The position numbers were made by a program, and so were the translations under genes. A stretch of DNA of 64,000 bases from Aegilops tauschii subsp. strangulata (lineage: Eukaryota; Streptophyta; Magnoliopsida; Poales; Poaceae). Positions 10,409 to 20,112 of this stretch are shown piece by piece (the stretch's first letter is position 1; each line of letters begins with the position of its first letter). The stretch lies in the NCBI RefSeq assembly GCF_002575655.3, contig NC_053037.3:449593793-449657792 (forward strand). The letters are read 5' to 3'. The notes beneath the pieces were generated by a model. The model was not told the origin of the DNA and ran no database searches. It was given only the letters and a program-made list of their open reading frames with translations.

Positions 10409-10899
10409 ATGGCCAGCGCACCGTCATCACCTCCGGCGGCCAGCATCGACGACGGGGCCAGGGGCTCCGAGACCTGGCCCCTGCCCTGCGGCAGGTACGG
10501 TGGCCAGCCAAGTTCAAGCCGGAGATGCCGCCGCACTACGATGGCGCGGTGGACCCAACGGGTTTCCTGCTAGCATACGAGGAGGCCGTCCTCGAGGCCG
10601 GGGGCGACAACAAGGTCATGGCCAACTAGCTCCCCATGGCCCTCGCCGGCGAGCCGCGCGCCTGGCTGCTCAACCTCCCCGGATCCACGGTGGCGTCTTG
10701 GGAGGAGCTGCGCGACCTCTTCACCGCACGCTACGCGGTGCCGGCACACCATGCAGTCGCAGCCCTGCTGGGCGGCTCTCAAGCGCCGCCTTCAGATCGC
10801 CACATCAAGCCATTCCTCCATCGGGTCTGTGCCGCTTCCAACGCCCGGGGGCTCCGCCGGGTTGGGCTGCGCCAGAGGCCGACCTCACCTTCAGCTTAG
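10409..10899 (+). pseudogene. Gag remnant of the Tat element
   Basis: A likely start ATG at 10409 opens MASAPSSPPAAS in one frame. The conserved gag core then reads in the next frame: LRQVRWPAKFKPEMPPHYDG, FLLAYEEAVLEAGGDN, LPMALAGEPRAWLLNLP and SWEELRDLFTARY, the usual Retrotrans_gag pattern for viral-like particle assembly. A TAG sits at 10627-10629, probably from TGG. The protein breaks after IKPFLHRV, and the remaining gag, including any CCHC zinc knuckle, is missing. An internal deletion appears to fuse the gag core to the protease region. Not functional. Confidence 0.8.
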
Positions 10900-13800
10900 A
10901 AGACCACCCCGACTCTACCACCAGCTCGGGCAGGCTCCCAATGCTCTGCACGCGCACCATCTGCAATGTGGCTGTTACCAAGACCCTCATCGACGGCGGT
11001 GCAGGTGTCAACTTGCTCTCCGTAGAGGCCTTCAGCCTCCTTCACGTGCCACTCGAGCGGCTCAGCCTCAGCAAGCCTTTCTCAGGGGTTGGTGGCGGCG
11101 CTGCCCACTCTCTGGGGCAGATTCGCCTCCCCGTGACCTTCGGCACGCGCGACGACTATCGCATCGAGCTGGTCGACTTCGACGTCTCCCGCATCGGCCT
11201 CCCGTACAATGCCATCCTCGAGTACCTAGCTCTGGCCCAGTTCATGGCAGCGACTCATCCGGCCTATAACCTCATGAAGATGCGTGGGAGCAAAGGTGTC
11301 CTCACCATCAAGGGGGACACCAAGGAGGCCGTGACGGCACTCAAGCTTGCCTTCAAGACCGCGGCGGCGGCGCAGCCCGCCAACGCCGACACCCCCGAGG
11401 CCAAGGATGCCGCGCCTACCAAGAATAAGCAGATGTTCACCCAAGACAAGGCAGAAACCAAGCAGGTGCCGGTCGACGAGGACGGGTCCTCAGGAGCCAC
11501 CTTCACCATAGGTGCCGGTCTTGATTCCATCCAAGAAGAGGCGTTGGTGAAGTTCTTGTGCGCAAACAAGGATATATTCACGTGGGAACCTAATCAGCTG
11601 GTGGGGGTCCCGAGAAAGGTGATCCAGCATCACTTAAGGGTGTGCCCCAACATGCGCCCCGTCAAGCACCGAGCGAGGCGGCAATCCACGGAGAAGCAAG
11701 CCTTCATCATCCAAGAGACTCACAAGTTGGAGGCCGTGGGTACCGTTCGCGAGCTTCGATACCCCACATGGTTGGCGAACCCCGTCATAGTACCGAAGAA
11801 AAGCGGGAAAGAACGAATGTGCATCGACTTCACCAACCTCAACAAGGCGTGCCCGCAAGACCCATTCCCTCTCCCACGCATTGACCAGATCGTCGACTCC
11901 ACCGCTGAGTGGGACTTGCTGTGCTTCCTGAATGCGTTCTCAGGCTATCACTAGATCAAGATGCCGGCGGAAGATGTAGAGAAGACAGCCTTCCTGACCC
12001 CGTGTGGGCTGTACTGCTATACCTGCATGCCCTTCGGGCTGTGCAACGCGGGCGCGACCTTTCAGCGGCTGATGCACACCGCCTTGGGGCGGCAGCTCGG
12101 GAGAAACACAGAGGCCTACGTCGATGACATAGTGGTGAAGTCTCGGGAGGCAAGAACCTTGATCCAAGACTTGGAGGAGACCTTCGAGAGCCTGCGCCAC
12201 GTGAACTTGCGGCTAAACCCGGAGAAGTGTGTGTTCGGTGTCCCTTCCGACAAGCTGCTGGGATTCCTCGTGTCCCACAGAGGGATCGAGGCGAACCCGG
12301 AGAAGATCAAGGCCATCGAGGACATGAGCCCACCGCAGACCCTCAAAGAGATGCAGAAGCTGGCGGGACGGGTGACCGTGTTGGGGCGCTTCATCTCCAA
12401 GCTGGGAGGGTGCGCATTACCCTTTTTCAAGCTCATGAAGAAGAAGGGCCCGTTCGAGTGGACCCCGGAGGCCGACCGAGCCTTCCAAGACCTCAAGAAA
12501 TACCTGACCAGCCCTCCGGTGATGGTGGCACCACGACCTCTCGAGCCCTTGGTACTCTACCTTGCCGCCACCCTATACTCTGCCAGCGCAGCGCTGGTGG
12601 CCGTTCGGGAGGAGCATCAGGCCAAGGGCGCGCTGCGCCAAGCTACAGCTGAAATGATGCAAGATCGGGAAGGCGTCGCGGGAGCCGCAGCAGCGTCGGC
12701 AGAGGACCAAGCTCGGTAGGACGACGTCACAGAGCCCCCTATAGGCGACCAGGCATCAGGAGTTTCACCACCTCAGGAGGCGTCCGGGCCCCTGCGAGAC
12801 ACAAGCCTCACCAACGCGCCAGCCCTTGTCGAGCACCCGGTGTATTTTGTCAGCACGGTATTGCGGGACGCAAGGGCACGATATCCCATGCCTCAGAAGC
12901 TCTTGCTCGCACTCTTGGTGGCCTCGCGCAAGCTGCGGCACTACTTCCAGGGCCACCCCATCAAGGTTGTCTCCGCCTACCCGTTGGAGAGAGTGCTCAG
13001 GAGCCCGAACTCTGCGGGAAGGGTTGCTGAATGGAACATCGAGCTGCAAGCATTCCAGTTGGAGTTCAGCACTACCCGGATCATCAAGGGAGCCGCGCTT
13101 GCTGATTATGTGGCGGAATGGACGGATGCCCCGGCACTTGAAGTAGGCGAAGATCGGACCACCTCGCCGGGTAGCGAGGCACCGGACGGTTGGGTCGTGT
13201 ATTTCGACGGCGCCTTCGCGCATCACGGCGCGGGGGCTGGGGCAGTACTCATCTCGCCCACTCAGGACAAGCTCTAGTACGCCGTGCAGCTCTACTTTCA
13301 GCAGGGAGAGAAGGTCTCCAACAACATCGCAGAATACGAGGGTCTCATACCTGGCCTGAAGGCTGCAGCAGCTCTGGGGGTGAAGCACCTTGTTGTTAGG
13401 GGCGACTCGCAGCTCCTCGTCAACTTCTCCAACAAAGTATACGAGCCGAAGGATGAGCACATGGAGGCTTACCTCGCAGAAGTGTGTAAGATGGAAAAAT
13501 AGTTCATGGGGCTGGAGGTGCAGCATGTGCCCCAGGGCACCAACAAGGAAGCCGATGACATCGGCAAAAGGGCATACAAGCGGCAGCCTCAAGAGCTTGG
13601 CGTCTTCGAAGAGCGTCACTTCAAGCCGTCGGCGACGCCAGCACTTTCAAGCGTGGTTCAGCCTCGGGAGGAGCTCCCACAACTGCCTGCCACAGGAGCC
13701 CCAGCCTGTGGCCCGACCTCAGGAGCTCGCCTGCTCTTGGCGCTCGAGCCCCAGGAGGAATGCTAGACCAGGGAATTCAAGGAGTACCTAATGCAAGGAA

Positions 13801-14998
13801 TGCTGCCAGAGTAGGAAGAGGACGCAGACCGCGTGGCCCGGCAAGCCACGACATACTGTATCCAGGATGGTGAGTTGTACAGGAAGCGACCGAATGATGT
13901 TTCGCTGCACTGCATTTCCAGGGACCAAGGAAAGGAGTTGCTGGTTGACATACACGGAGGGGACTGCGGATACCACTCGTCGTCACCGACTCTCGTCGGC
14001 AAGGTGTTCCGCAGTGGATTTTACTGGCCCACGGCGCTCAATGACGCGGCCGAGTTGGTGAAGTCCTGCGAAGCTTGCCAGTTCCACGCCAAGCAGATAC
14101 ATCAGCCAACTCAGGGCCTCCAGACCATACCCCTCACGTGGCCATTCGCAGTCTGGGGGCTGCATATCTTGGGCCCTTTCCGTCGGGCGTCAGGGGGCTA
14201 CCGCTACCTCTACATCGCCATTGACAAATTCACCAAGTGGGCGGAAGTGGAAGCTGTTCGCACCATCCGGATGGATCCACGGTGAAGTTCATCAGGGGCA
14301 TCGTGAGACATTTCGGAGTCCCCAACCGCATCATCACCGATAACGGTTCGTAGTTCACCAGTAACCTCTTCAAAACCTACTGTGCTAATCTTGGAACGCA
14401 GATTTGCTACGCTTTGGTGGCGCACCCCAGGAGCAATGGTCAAGCCGAACGCGGCAATGCGGAGGTCCTGAGGGGCCTCAAAACCAGGACCTTCAAGAAG
14501 AAGCTCAAGGCCTGTGGCAGGGGCTAGCACGACGAGCTTCAGTCCGTGTTGTGGTCCATCCGCACCACCGCCACCAAGCCAACGGGCGAGACCCCATTCT
14601 TCCTTGTCTATGGAGCTGAAGCAGTCCTTCCTCACGAGGTTAAGCATCGCTCCGCATGGGTCCTAGCGTTCAACGAAATGCAGTTGGATGCCACACGGGG
14701 GATGGATCTCGTGATGGGGGAGGAACGTCGTCGCGAAGCTACACTGAGGGCGGCAAGGTACCAGCAAGCGCTGCGGCGATACCACTGCCGCAACATCCGC
14801 TCCAGGACACTCGAGATGGGTGACCTCGTCCTGAGGCGGGTCCTCTCCAGGGAAGGGATGCATAAGCTTTCACCCATGTGGGAGGGCCCGTTCAAGGTCG
14901 TCCACATCTCCAGGCCTGGCGCCGTGCGCCTGGATACACAGGACGGGATACCTCTAGAACGCCTGGAACATCCAGCACCTCTGGAAGTCTACCCGTGA
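10880..14998 (+). pseudogene. Pol polyprotein remnant (PR-RT-RH-aRH-INT) of the Tat element
   Basis: Domains in order: protease LIDGGAGVNLLS near 10987; RT with CIDFTNLNKACPQDPFPLP, a FLNAFSGYH segment (usually FLDAFSGYH) and the catalytic YVDD at 12117-12128; RNase H about 12540-13100; a second RNase H-like domain 13190-13500 with YFDGA, AEYEGL and GDSQLL; an integrase zinc-binding part around 13950-14090 ending CEACQ; the integrase core 14110-14560; and a C-terminal tail to the TGA at 14998. TAG codons interrupt the frame at 11952, 12717, 13275, 13500, 13764, 13812, 14351 and 14525, with a one-base frameshift near 14275-14285. The first integrase acid appears lost (WGLHILGPF where WGLDILGPF is usual). 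Dead as an enzyme source. Confidence 0.9.
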
Positions 14999-15879
14999 AG
15001 CAAGGCCCAGAGCCTGTGAAGAAAGGCCCAGAGCCTGTGAAGAAGGCTCGGCGCCTGTGAAGAATCGCCGCCCATGACACTGTCAATTATAATGAGTGGG
15101 TCTGTACATGCCCCGGAGTCTCAGGGGTGCCGGCCTCAGGCCCTGGGGCTCCCTCCCACACCTAGTGGCAGCACTTAGCTCTACACTGGTGAGAAGACTT
15201 GAAGACTAGATTAGGTGCCGGACGCGGCTTTTCATTTGCTTTCCGTAGTTGGCTCGCCTTTCCTTAATCGAAGTTTGCCTTTGGTGTTCCTTGCTGATTT
15301 GATTCCCTCGCCTCTTACCGCATTTGCTGGCTCTGGTTTGCTCGTGTTCTCTCTCTCGCATACCTAGCGAGGGGGCTAGGCAGGTGCCCTCGCGAGCATT
15401 TTTCTCCTCTCTGCCTTCTCGCGAGCCACCCTCGTTCGAGCCCAAAAACTGGCGCATCTCTCCTAGTCTGTGCCCCTCAGGTACCACGATACAAAGCGCC
15501 AGGTCAAGGCTTGGGTGAACGGCAAATATTTTAGCGCACTTCCTAACGATTTTTTGCAGTTCCTGAGCGAAGATGGACATGAGGAACCAAACACCTCGTG
15601 AGGAAGAGGGCGTCCCGAATATACCAGGTTAAGTTACCTTTGCGCAAAATAACAACACGGCACGGGAAGAACACGCATAGTGCAATAACCAAGGAACCAA
15701 AGTTCGGTACACGCCCCCTGGGCCCATACTGGTTTCATTTTTTGATGCACGAAAAAGAGCAAAACAAAAGCAGCGTTGCAGTGATCCACGGAAGCAGGCC
15801 CCTGGCGACATCCCGAGCCTAGCAAGACCCCTCCTCGCGCTTCACGGAGGCGCCGCGATGAGACGACCCGCTGCCGCCT
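14999..15879 (+). other. 3' untranslated part of the Tat element
   Basis: Begins with three tandem ~21-bp copies of GGCCCAGAGCCTGTGAAGAA (15004-15062). It then continues with pyrimidine-rich, non-coding sequence. Short ORFs on both strands have no recognisable domain. Confidence 0.6.
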
Positions 15880-16608
15880 TCAAAGCGGGCGCGGCGGCTG
15901 GTTGTAGCCACCACTGCTGGAGCTGTTGCCGGAGGAAGAGCCGCCGTAGCTGGACGAGACACGGTCGCCGCCGGGGGCGGGCTCGCCCTCATCCTCGTCG
16001 CGACCGTCGCCAAGGCCGAGCACCTCCTCGCCGTCGTTCGCCTCGGGGCAGCACCCGACGTGGCGACCGTCTTCCCCAAACACCCTCACGTAGAGGGTCG
16101 CGTCGCCATTGAACTTGAAGTGGAGGGTGCACCGCCTGCCCAGGCCGCGCGCGCGGGCGAACGTCTGCCAGCCGCGGGCCAGGGCAATGTTGCCCGCGGC
16201 GGAAGTCTCGACCGCGACCCAAGAGGCCTTGCTGCAGCAACCATCCGCCTGCAACCAGAGTCCGCCTGGACCAGAGGCCGGCAGTTCACCGATGAAGAAA
16301 CGCGGAAGCTGGAGCCAGTTGTCGGTCGGATTCTCCGACCAGATGACGAACTCCGGCGACACTTCCGCCGACTGGAAGCGCGGATGGGGAGGCCGCGCCA
16401 CCATGGCATGCCTCCCTTCGTCAATTGGACCGCCATGGCTGGGACGACCCCCTCCGCGTGTCGCAGCGCCGCCACGACGGTGGGCCGCGTCGGGGGTCGT
16501 GACGTGCATGTCCGGACGGACGCGTCCGCGCTGGGGCGCCGGGGAGCCGGGTCCCTCGCGAGGGGCTTTCCCCTTCTCGGCGGCAGAGAACTTCCTTCGT
16601 GGCGCCAT
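15880..16608 (-). CDS. Antisense ORF of the Tat element, possible B3-like DNA-binding protein
   Basis: A 242-residue open frame opposite to gag-pol, between pol and the 3' LTR. I chose the ATG at 16608 (ACCAATGGCG context) over the upstream one at 16695, because the latter lies inside a TATA-like CTATAAATGG. Residues 1-80 are basic and disordered (MAPRRKFSAAEKGKAPREGP). Residues about 86-178 resemble a plant B3 fold: WLQLPRFFIGEL, SWVAVET, ALARGWQTFARARGL and TLYVRVFGE. The C-terminus is acidic and then Gly/Ser-rich (SSSYGGSSSGNSSSSGGYN). It has no stop codon, although the surrounding gag-pol has nine. Antisense additional ORFs are known in Tat elements; the B3 assignment is my inference and could be wrong. 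It would be a nuclear, DNA-binding protein if so. Confidence 0.6.
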   Translation of the reverse strand: MAPRRKFSAAEKGKAPREGPGSPAPQRGRVRPDMHVTTPDAAHRRGGAATRGGGRPSHGGPIDEGRHAMVARPPHPRFQSAEVSPEFVIWSENPTDNWLQLPRFFIGELPASGPGGLWLQADGCCSKASWVAVETSAAGNIALARGWQTFARARGLGRRCTLHFKFNGDATLYVRVFGEDGRHVGCCPEANDGEEVLGLGDGRDEDEGEPAPGGDRVSSSYGGSSSGNSSSSGGYNQPPRPL

Positions 16609-16696
16609 TGGTGGCGCTGCTAGCAATGGAGCAAGGAGGAAGAAGCAAGCGAGCAAGGAAGAGATGGGCGACGAGGGCTCCGCCCCCCTCCCCATT

Positions 16697-16704
16697 TATA
16701 GGGG
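16697..16704 (-). promoter_or_regulatory. TATA box for the antisense ORF
   Basis: Minus strand reads CCTATAAATGG about 90 bp upstream of the chosen ATG at 16608. That leaves a 5' UTR of roughly 60 bases if transcription starts about 30 bp downstream. It lies outside the LTR, so the antisense gene would have its own promoter. Confidence 0.5.
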
Positions 16705-16926
16705 AAGAAGGCCAACCGGCGCCTCCCACGATCGCAGGTAATGATGGTTTTCCTTGCATGTCGCAGGGACTTGTCAAATCGAGCAGTTGCCGAGGCAGCG
16801 TGGGGAAGCGGAGACGCCCACGTCCAATCAACCGCCACGCGTCAACCGAGGCTGCAGGATTTTGGGGCCCACGGTGCTCCGTACTTGACCTTTGGCTTCG
16901 CCTCGAAGCCAAGCCCGAGCGCACAT

Positions 16927-16941
16927 TGGCCCGGGGGCTAC
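16927..16941 (+). promoter_or_regulatory. Polypurine-tract region of the Tat element
   Basis: GGCCCGGGGGCTAC immediately precedes the 3' LTR at 16942. The G-rich run fits the plus-strand priming site. Confidence 0.5.
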
Positions 16942-17848
16942 TGTCGGCGTTCTGGGAACGTGGGTCCCCAGGCTTGCCTGCCTGCGGTAGCGGCGTGGCT
17001 ATGCTAGCAGGTCGTACGGCCCATCTTCATCAACAAGGCATTCAAGACCTTCGCGAGGGGCCAAGCCTCGCGAGGCGGATGACGCAAGACCTCCTCCGGA
17101 GCGGCCTAGCCAGGCAGGCTCGCGAGGGGCGGAGATATCAAGGCCGGGCAAACCTCGCGAGGCTCTCGTGACGTGAGCCATGACGATCAAGACCAGACAG
17201 GCGCCAGGCGGGCGCCAGCGCGCGCAGCGTCCTTGTTTCCTCTTCGGTGCTAAGGAGGCAGGTGCAGGCGCGAAGTACCGAGGCATCAGGCAAAGGTTTC
17301 CATATCGGTGCAACAAGACCAAGACCAGCAGGACGGCAAGACAGAGGTCACCATGGAGCCCAAGACGGCGTCATCACCAGAGCCTTTTGCAGGCGAAGAC
17401 CACTTTTGTCAGGATAGCTTGAACTAGCTGTCCCCTTTCAATTTGCCCGCCGCTGTTGGCTCCTTCCCGCTCAATATTTGGGGAGAGGACCAGGGCCTAT
17501 ATAAGTAGAACTAGCAACCACAGTAGGGAGATGAGATATCATCTGATCGAGTCCTCTCCACACAAGTTAGACAAGCACAAGAACGCCTCAACCTCAAGAG
17601 GTTGTTCTTCCCCTTGTACTGTTCATCATCAGCCCAAGAGACAATCCACCACCACACACTGGAGTAGGGTATTACACCACAACGGTGGCCCGAACCAGTA
17701 TAAATCTTGTGTCTTCTGCGTTGTGAGTTTGTCGAGTTAATCCGCGAGATCTTAGCGAGCTAGGGCGTGGATCGGTAGGGGGGAAAGAACTTCGTGCGCA
17801 CCCCAGAGTTGGAACCTTAAGGGTTTTGCCGGAACCCCACATCCGACA
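16942..17848 (+). repeat. 3' LTR of the Tat-lineage element
   Basis: 907 bp, starting TGTCGGCGTTCTGGG. TATA box TATATAAG at 17498-17505. It matches 9449-10347 with scattered substitutions and a small insertion (GACAGGCGCCAGGCGGGC region near 17195). Confidence 0.88.
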
Positions 17849-17853
17849 TACCA

Positions 17854-18348
17854 TAATCTCTTCGTTTGTTCTCTGCTATTAGTGACTTTGGAGTGACTCT
17901 TTGTTGCATGTTAAGGGATAGTTATATGATCCAATTATGTTATTATTGTTGAGAGAACTTGAACTAGTGAAAGTATGAACCCTAGGCCTTGTTTCAACGC
18001 ATTGCAATATCGTTTGTGCTCACTTTTATCATTAGTTACCTTGCTGTTTTTATATTTTTAGATTACAAAAACTTATATCTACCATCCATATTGCACTTGT
18101 ATCACCATCTCTTCGCCGAACTAGTGCACCTATACAATTTACCATTGTATTGGGTGTGTTGGGGACACAAGAGACTCTTTGTTATTTGGTTGCAGGGTTG
18201 CTTGAGAGAGACCATCTTCATACTACGCCTCCCACGGATTGATAAACCTTAGGTCATCCACTTGAGGGAAATTTGCTACTGTCCTACAAACCTCTGCATT
18301 TGGAGGCCCAACGACGTCTACAAGAAGAAGGTTGTGTAGTAGACATCA
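17854..18348 (+). repeat. 5' LTR of the Sabrina/WHAM-like element, second part
   Basis: Resumes TAATCTCTTCGTTTG after the second TACCA and ends GTAGTAGACATCA. Joined to 8264-9448 it gives about 1,680 bp, against 1,696 bp for the 3' LTR. Confidence 0.85.
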
Positions 18349-18358
18349 AGAGCTTTAC

Positions 18359-18376
18359 TAGCGCTGTTGCCGGGGA
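18359..18376 (+). promoter_or_regulatory. Primer-binding site, tRNA-Asp type (degenerate)
   Basis: TAGCGCTGTTGCCGGGGA differs by two bases from TGGCGCCGTTGCCGGGGA, the complement of a plant tRNA-Asp 3' end. It starts 10 bases after the LTR, the same spacing as in the related element at 54295. Confidence 0.65.
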
Positions 18377-18472
18377 GGTTAGTGCTTGAAGGTATATCTT
18401 TAGATCTTGCAATCGAATCTTTTTGTTTCTTGTTTTATCACTAGTTTAGTCTATAAAATAAGACTACAAAAA

Positions 18473-19312
18473 ATGGAATTGAGGGTGCCTCATATGCTTC
18501 ATCTTTTTAATATCTTTCGTGAAAATAAGGATTCCGATAATTGTGCTCAAGTGCTAGAAGAAGAATGCATTAGAATGTTTGCCACTAAATCTTTCAATGA
18601 TGAGCATGATTGTAATGTTGTTAGTACGAACTCTTTGAATATCCATAGTACTAATGATGATTGCACTAGTCATAATGAAAATGTCTCTTATAAGCATGTC
18701 AATTTTTGTGGAGTGCATAGAGTTTGCAAGTACACACCAAATAGGGAAGATAGATTTTGCAAGAGGCATAAGTATTTAGAAACTAAATGGTTGCAAGAAA
18801 GGCTAGATGTTTGTGCTGAAAATTTAAATTTTCTTAGCCATCCTTGTGAACTTTGCAATGAACGTGGTCATTTAAATATCCAATGCAAATTGTTTCATGA
18901 TCGTATCATGTCCAAAAATTGTGATGACATGATTTCCCTTGCGCATCATAATGAACTTAGGTTGCTTTTGGGTTATGAAGAAATGAAAAGTATAACTAAG
19001 GATATGCCAGAATTTGTCCTTGATAAAGTTCCTGATTTTGATCTAGAAATAATTTTTATGTATTGTGCGGTGAATTGCATTGAAAATACTTATATTGCCA
19101 ATTACATAGAGAAAAGAAAACAAATAGAAGATGAAGAGAATACTAATGAAAGGGAAGAGATTTCCCAATATCCTCCTATTCTTTCTTATGATGAATCAGG
19201 TAACGAGGAGGAGCTTTCTATTCGACCAATCTCATTAATAAGGAGCTCAGAAAAGAGGGTTAAACCCACACATGATGTGAAGAAGAAAAAGAAAAGATGG
19301 AGAAGCAAAGGT
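18473..19312 (+). CDS. Gag-like CCHC protein of the Sabrina/WHAM-like element
   Basis: Open from ATG 18473 (AAAAATGGAATTGAGG). The first nominal ATG, at 18407, adds 22 residues of leader and is less likely. The protein is acidic and Asn/Cys-rich and contains one perfect CX2CX4HX4C zinc knuckle, CELCNERGHLNIQC, near residue 123. That is the hallmark of a nucleic-acid-binding gag protein. A second Cys/His cluster lies upstream (CGVHRVCKY, CKRHKY). About residue 280 the frame runs into a Lys-rich tract (KKKKKRWRSKG) and then into a Met/Leu/Ile tail, which I read as a frameshift artefact, because the protein-like sequence continues in another frame to 20112. No protease or RT follows. Confidence 0.6.
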
Positions 19313-20112
19313 AGAATGGTACCCTCGCAAATGATGTTGCTCCTATTACTCATTGTGATGACGATAATTGCTATACTATTGGTGCTATCCATAGTATTAA
19401 TGATGAGAGTGATTATGCTTATGATATGAAAAGGCCCAAGCTTGGGGATGCTATGTTTGATGAGAATGACATGTTTGAGAATATGTTTGCTGCAATTAAT
19501 GTTTTTCCCAAGCTTGGGGATGCTATGTTTAAGGAAGATGATATTTTTAGCCTCCCAAGTTTTGATGAGCAAATTTATTATGATGATAGCATGCCTTCTA
19601 TTTATGATGATTATTGTGATGACACTTATGCTATAAAAAGTAGTGATGATTATATTTATAAAACTTGTCATGATTATAATTACCCTTTTTCTGAACATTA
19701 CTCTTTTAGTGTGGAAACAATTTATTGTTTTCGAGTCTCTTATGATACTCCCACTATTCCGAATGAGAAGAATTTTGCTTATGTGGAGAGTAGTAAATTT
19801 TTTATGCAAGTATATCATGAAAAGAATGCTTTATGTGATGTTTATATTGTTGAATTCATTCATGGTGCTACTGAAAATTATTATCAGGGAGGAATATATG
19901 CTTGTAGGAATTGCAATAATATCAAGTTTTCTCTCTATGTGCTTAAAATCTTGAAGCTATGCTTGTTTTGCCTTCCTATGCTAGTTGATTATTGTTCCCA
20001 TAAGTTGTTTGCTCACAAAATCCCTATGCATAGGAAGTGGGTTACACTTAAATGTGCTAGTCATATTCTTCATGATGCTCTCTTTATGTTTCAATTCTTA
20101 TCTTTTATGTGA
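19313..20112 (+). CDS. Downstream acidic part of the gag-like protein, frameshifted, with PKLGDAMF repeats
   Basis: Frame of 19426. The protein-like stretch starts before the nominal ATG (APITHCDDDNCYTIGAIHSI, SDYAYDMK) and shows PKLGDAMFDENDMFENMF followed by PKLGDAMFKEDDIFSLP, an internal duplication of about 24 residues. Asp/Tyr-rich sequence follows (YDDYCDDTYAI), then a more conserved part with CRNCNN and HKIPMHRKW, ending at TGA 20110-20112. I read it as the C-terminal half of the preceding gag-like protein after a shift near 19312. The function is not known; the acidic repeats suggest a structural or interaction region. Confidence 0.55.

Larger units (their letters stand above)
9449..17848 (+). 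mobile_element. Tat-lineage Gypsy LTR retrotransposon, decayed, with antisense ORF
   Basis: Starts TGTCGGTGTTCTGGG and ends ATCCGACA, with exact 5-bp duplications TACCA. LTRs are 9449-10347 (899 bp) and 16942-17848 (907 bp). Gag-pol runs on the plus strand with protease, RT, RNase H, a second RNase H-like domain and integrase in Ty3/Gypsy order. The second, archaeal-type RNase H (NNIAEYEGL, GDSQLLVNF) points to the Tat lineage. Gag is internally deleted and pol carries nine in-frame TAG codons plus a frameshift. An open antisense ORF lies between pol and the 3' LTR, a layout known from Tat elements such as maize Grande. Confidence 0.88.

Noticed and set aside
18359..18376. tRNA gene suggested by tRNA 3'-end complementarity
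   Set aside because: Only the 18-base primer site is present, with no cloverleaf; the same applies to 54295 and 63007.
19313..19429. Hydrophobic Met/Leu/Ile tail of the gag-like ORF as a membrane segment
   Set aside because: The protein-like sequence continues in another frame over the same bases, so the tail is a frameshift artefact.
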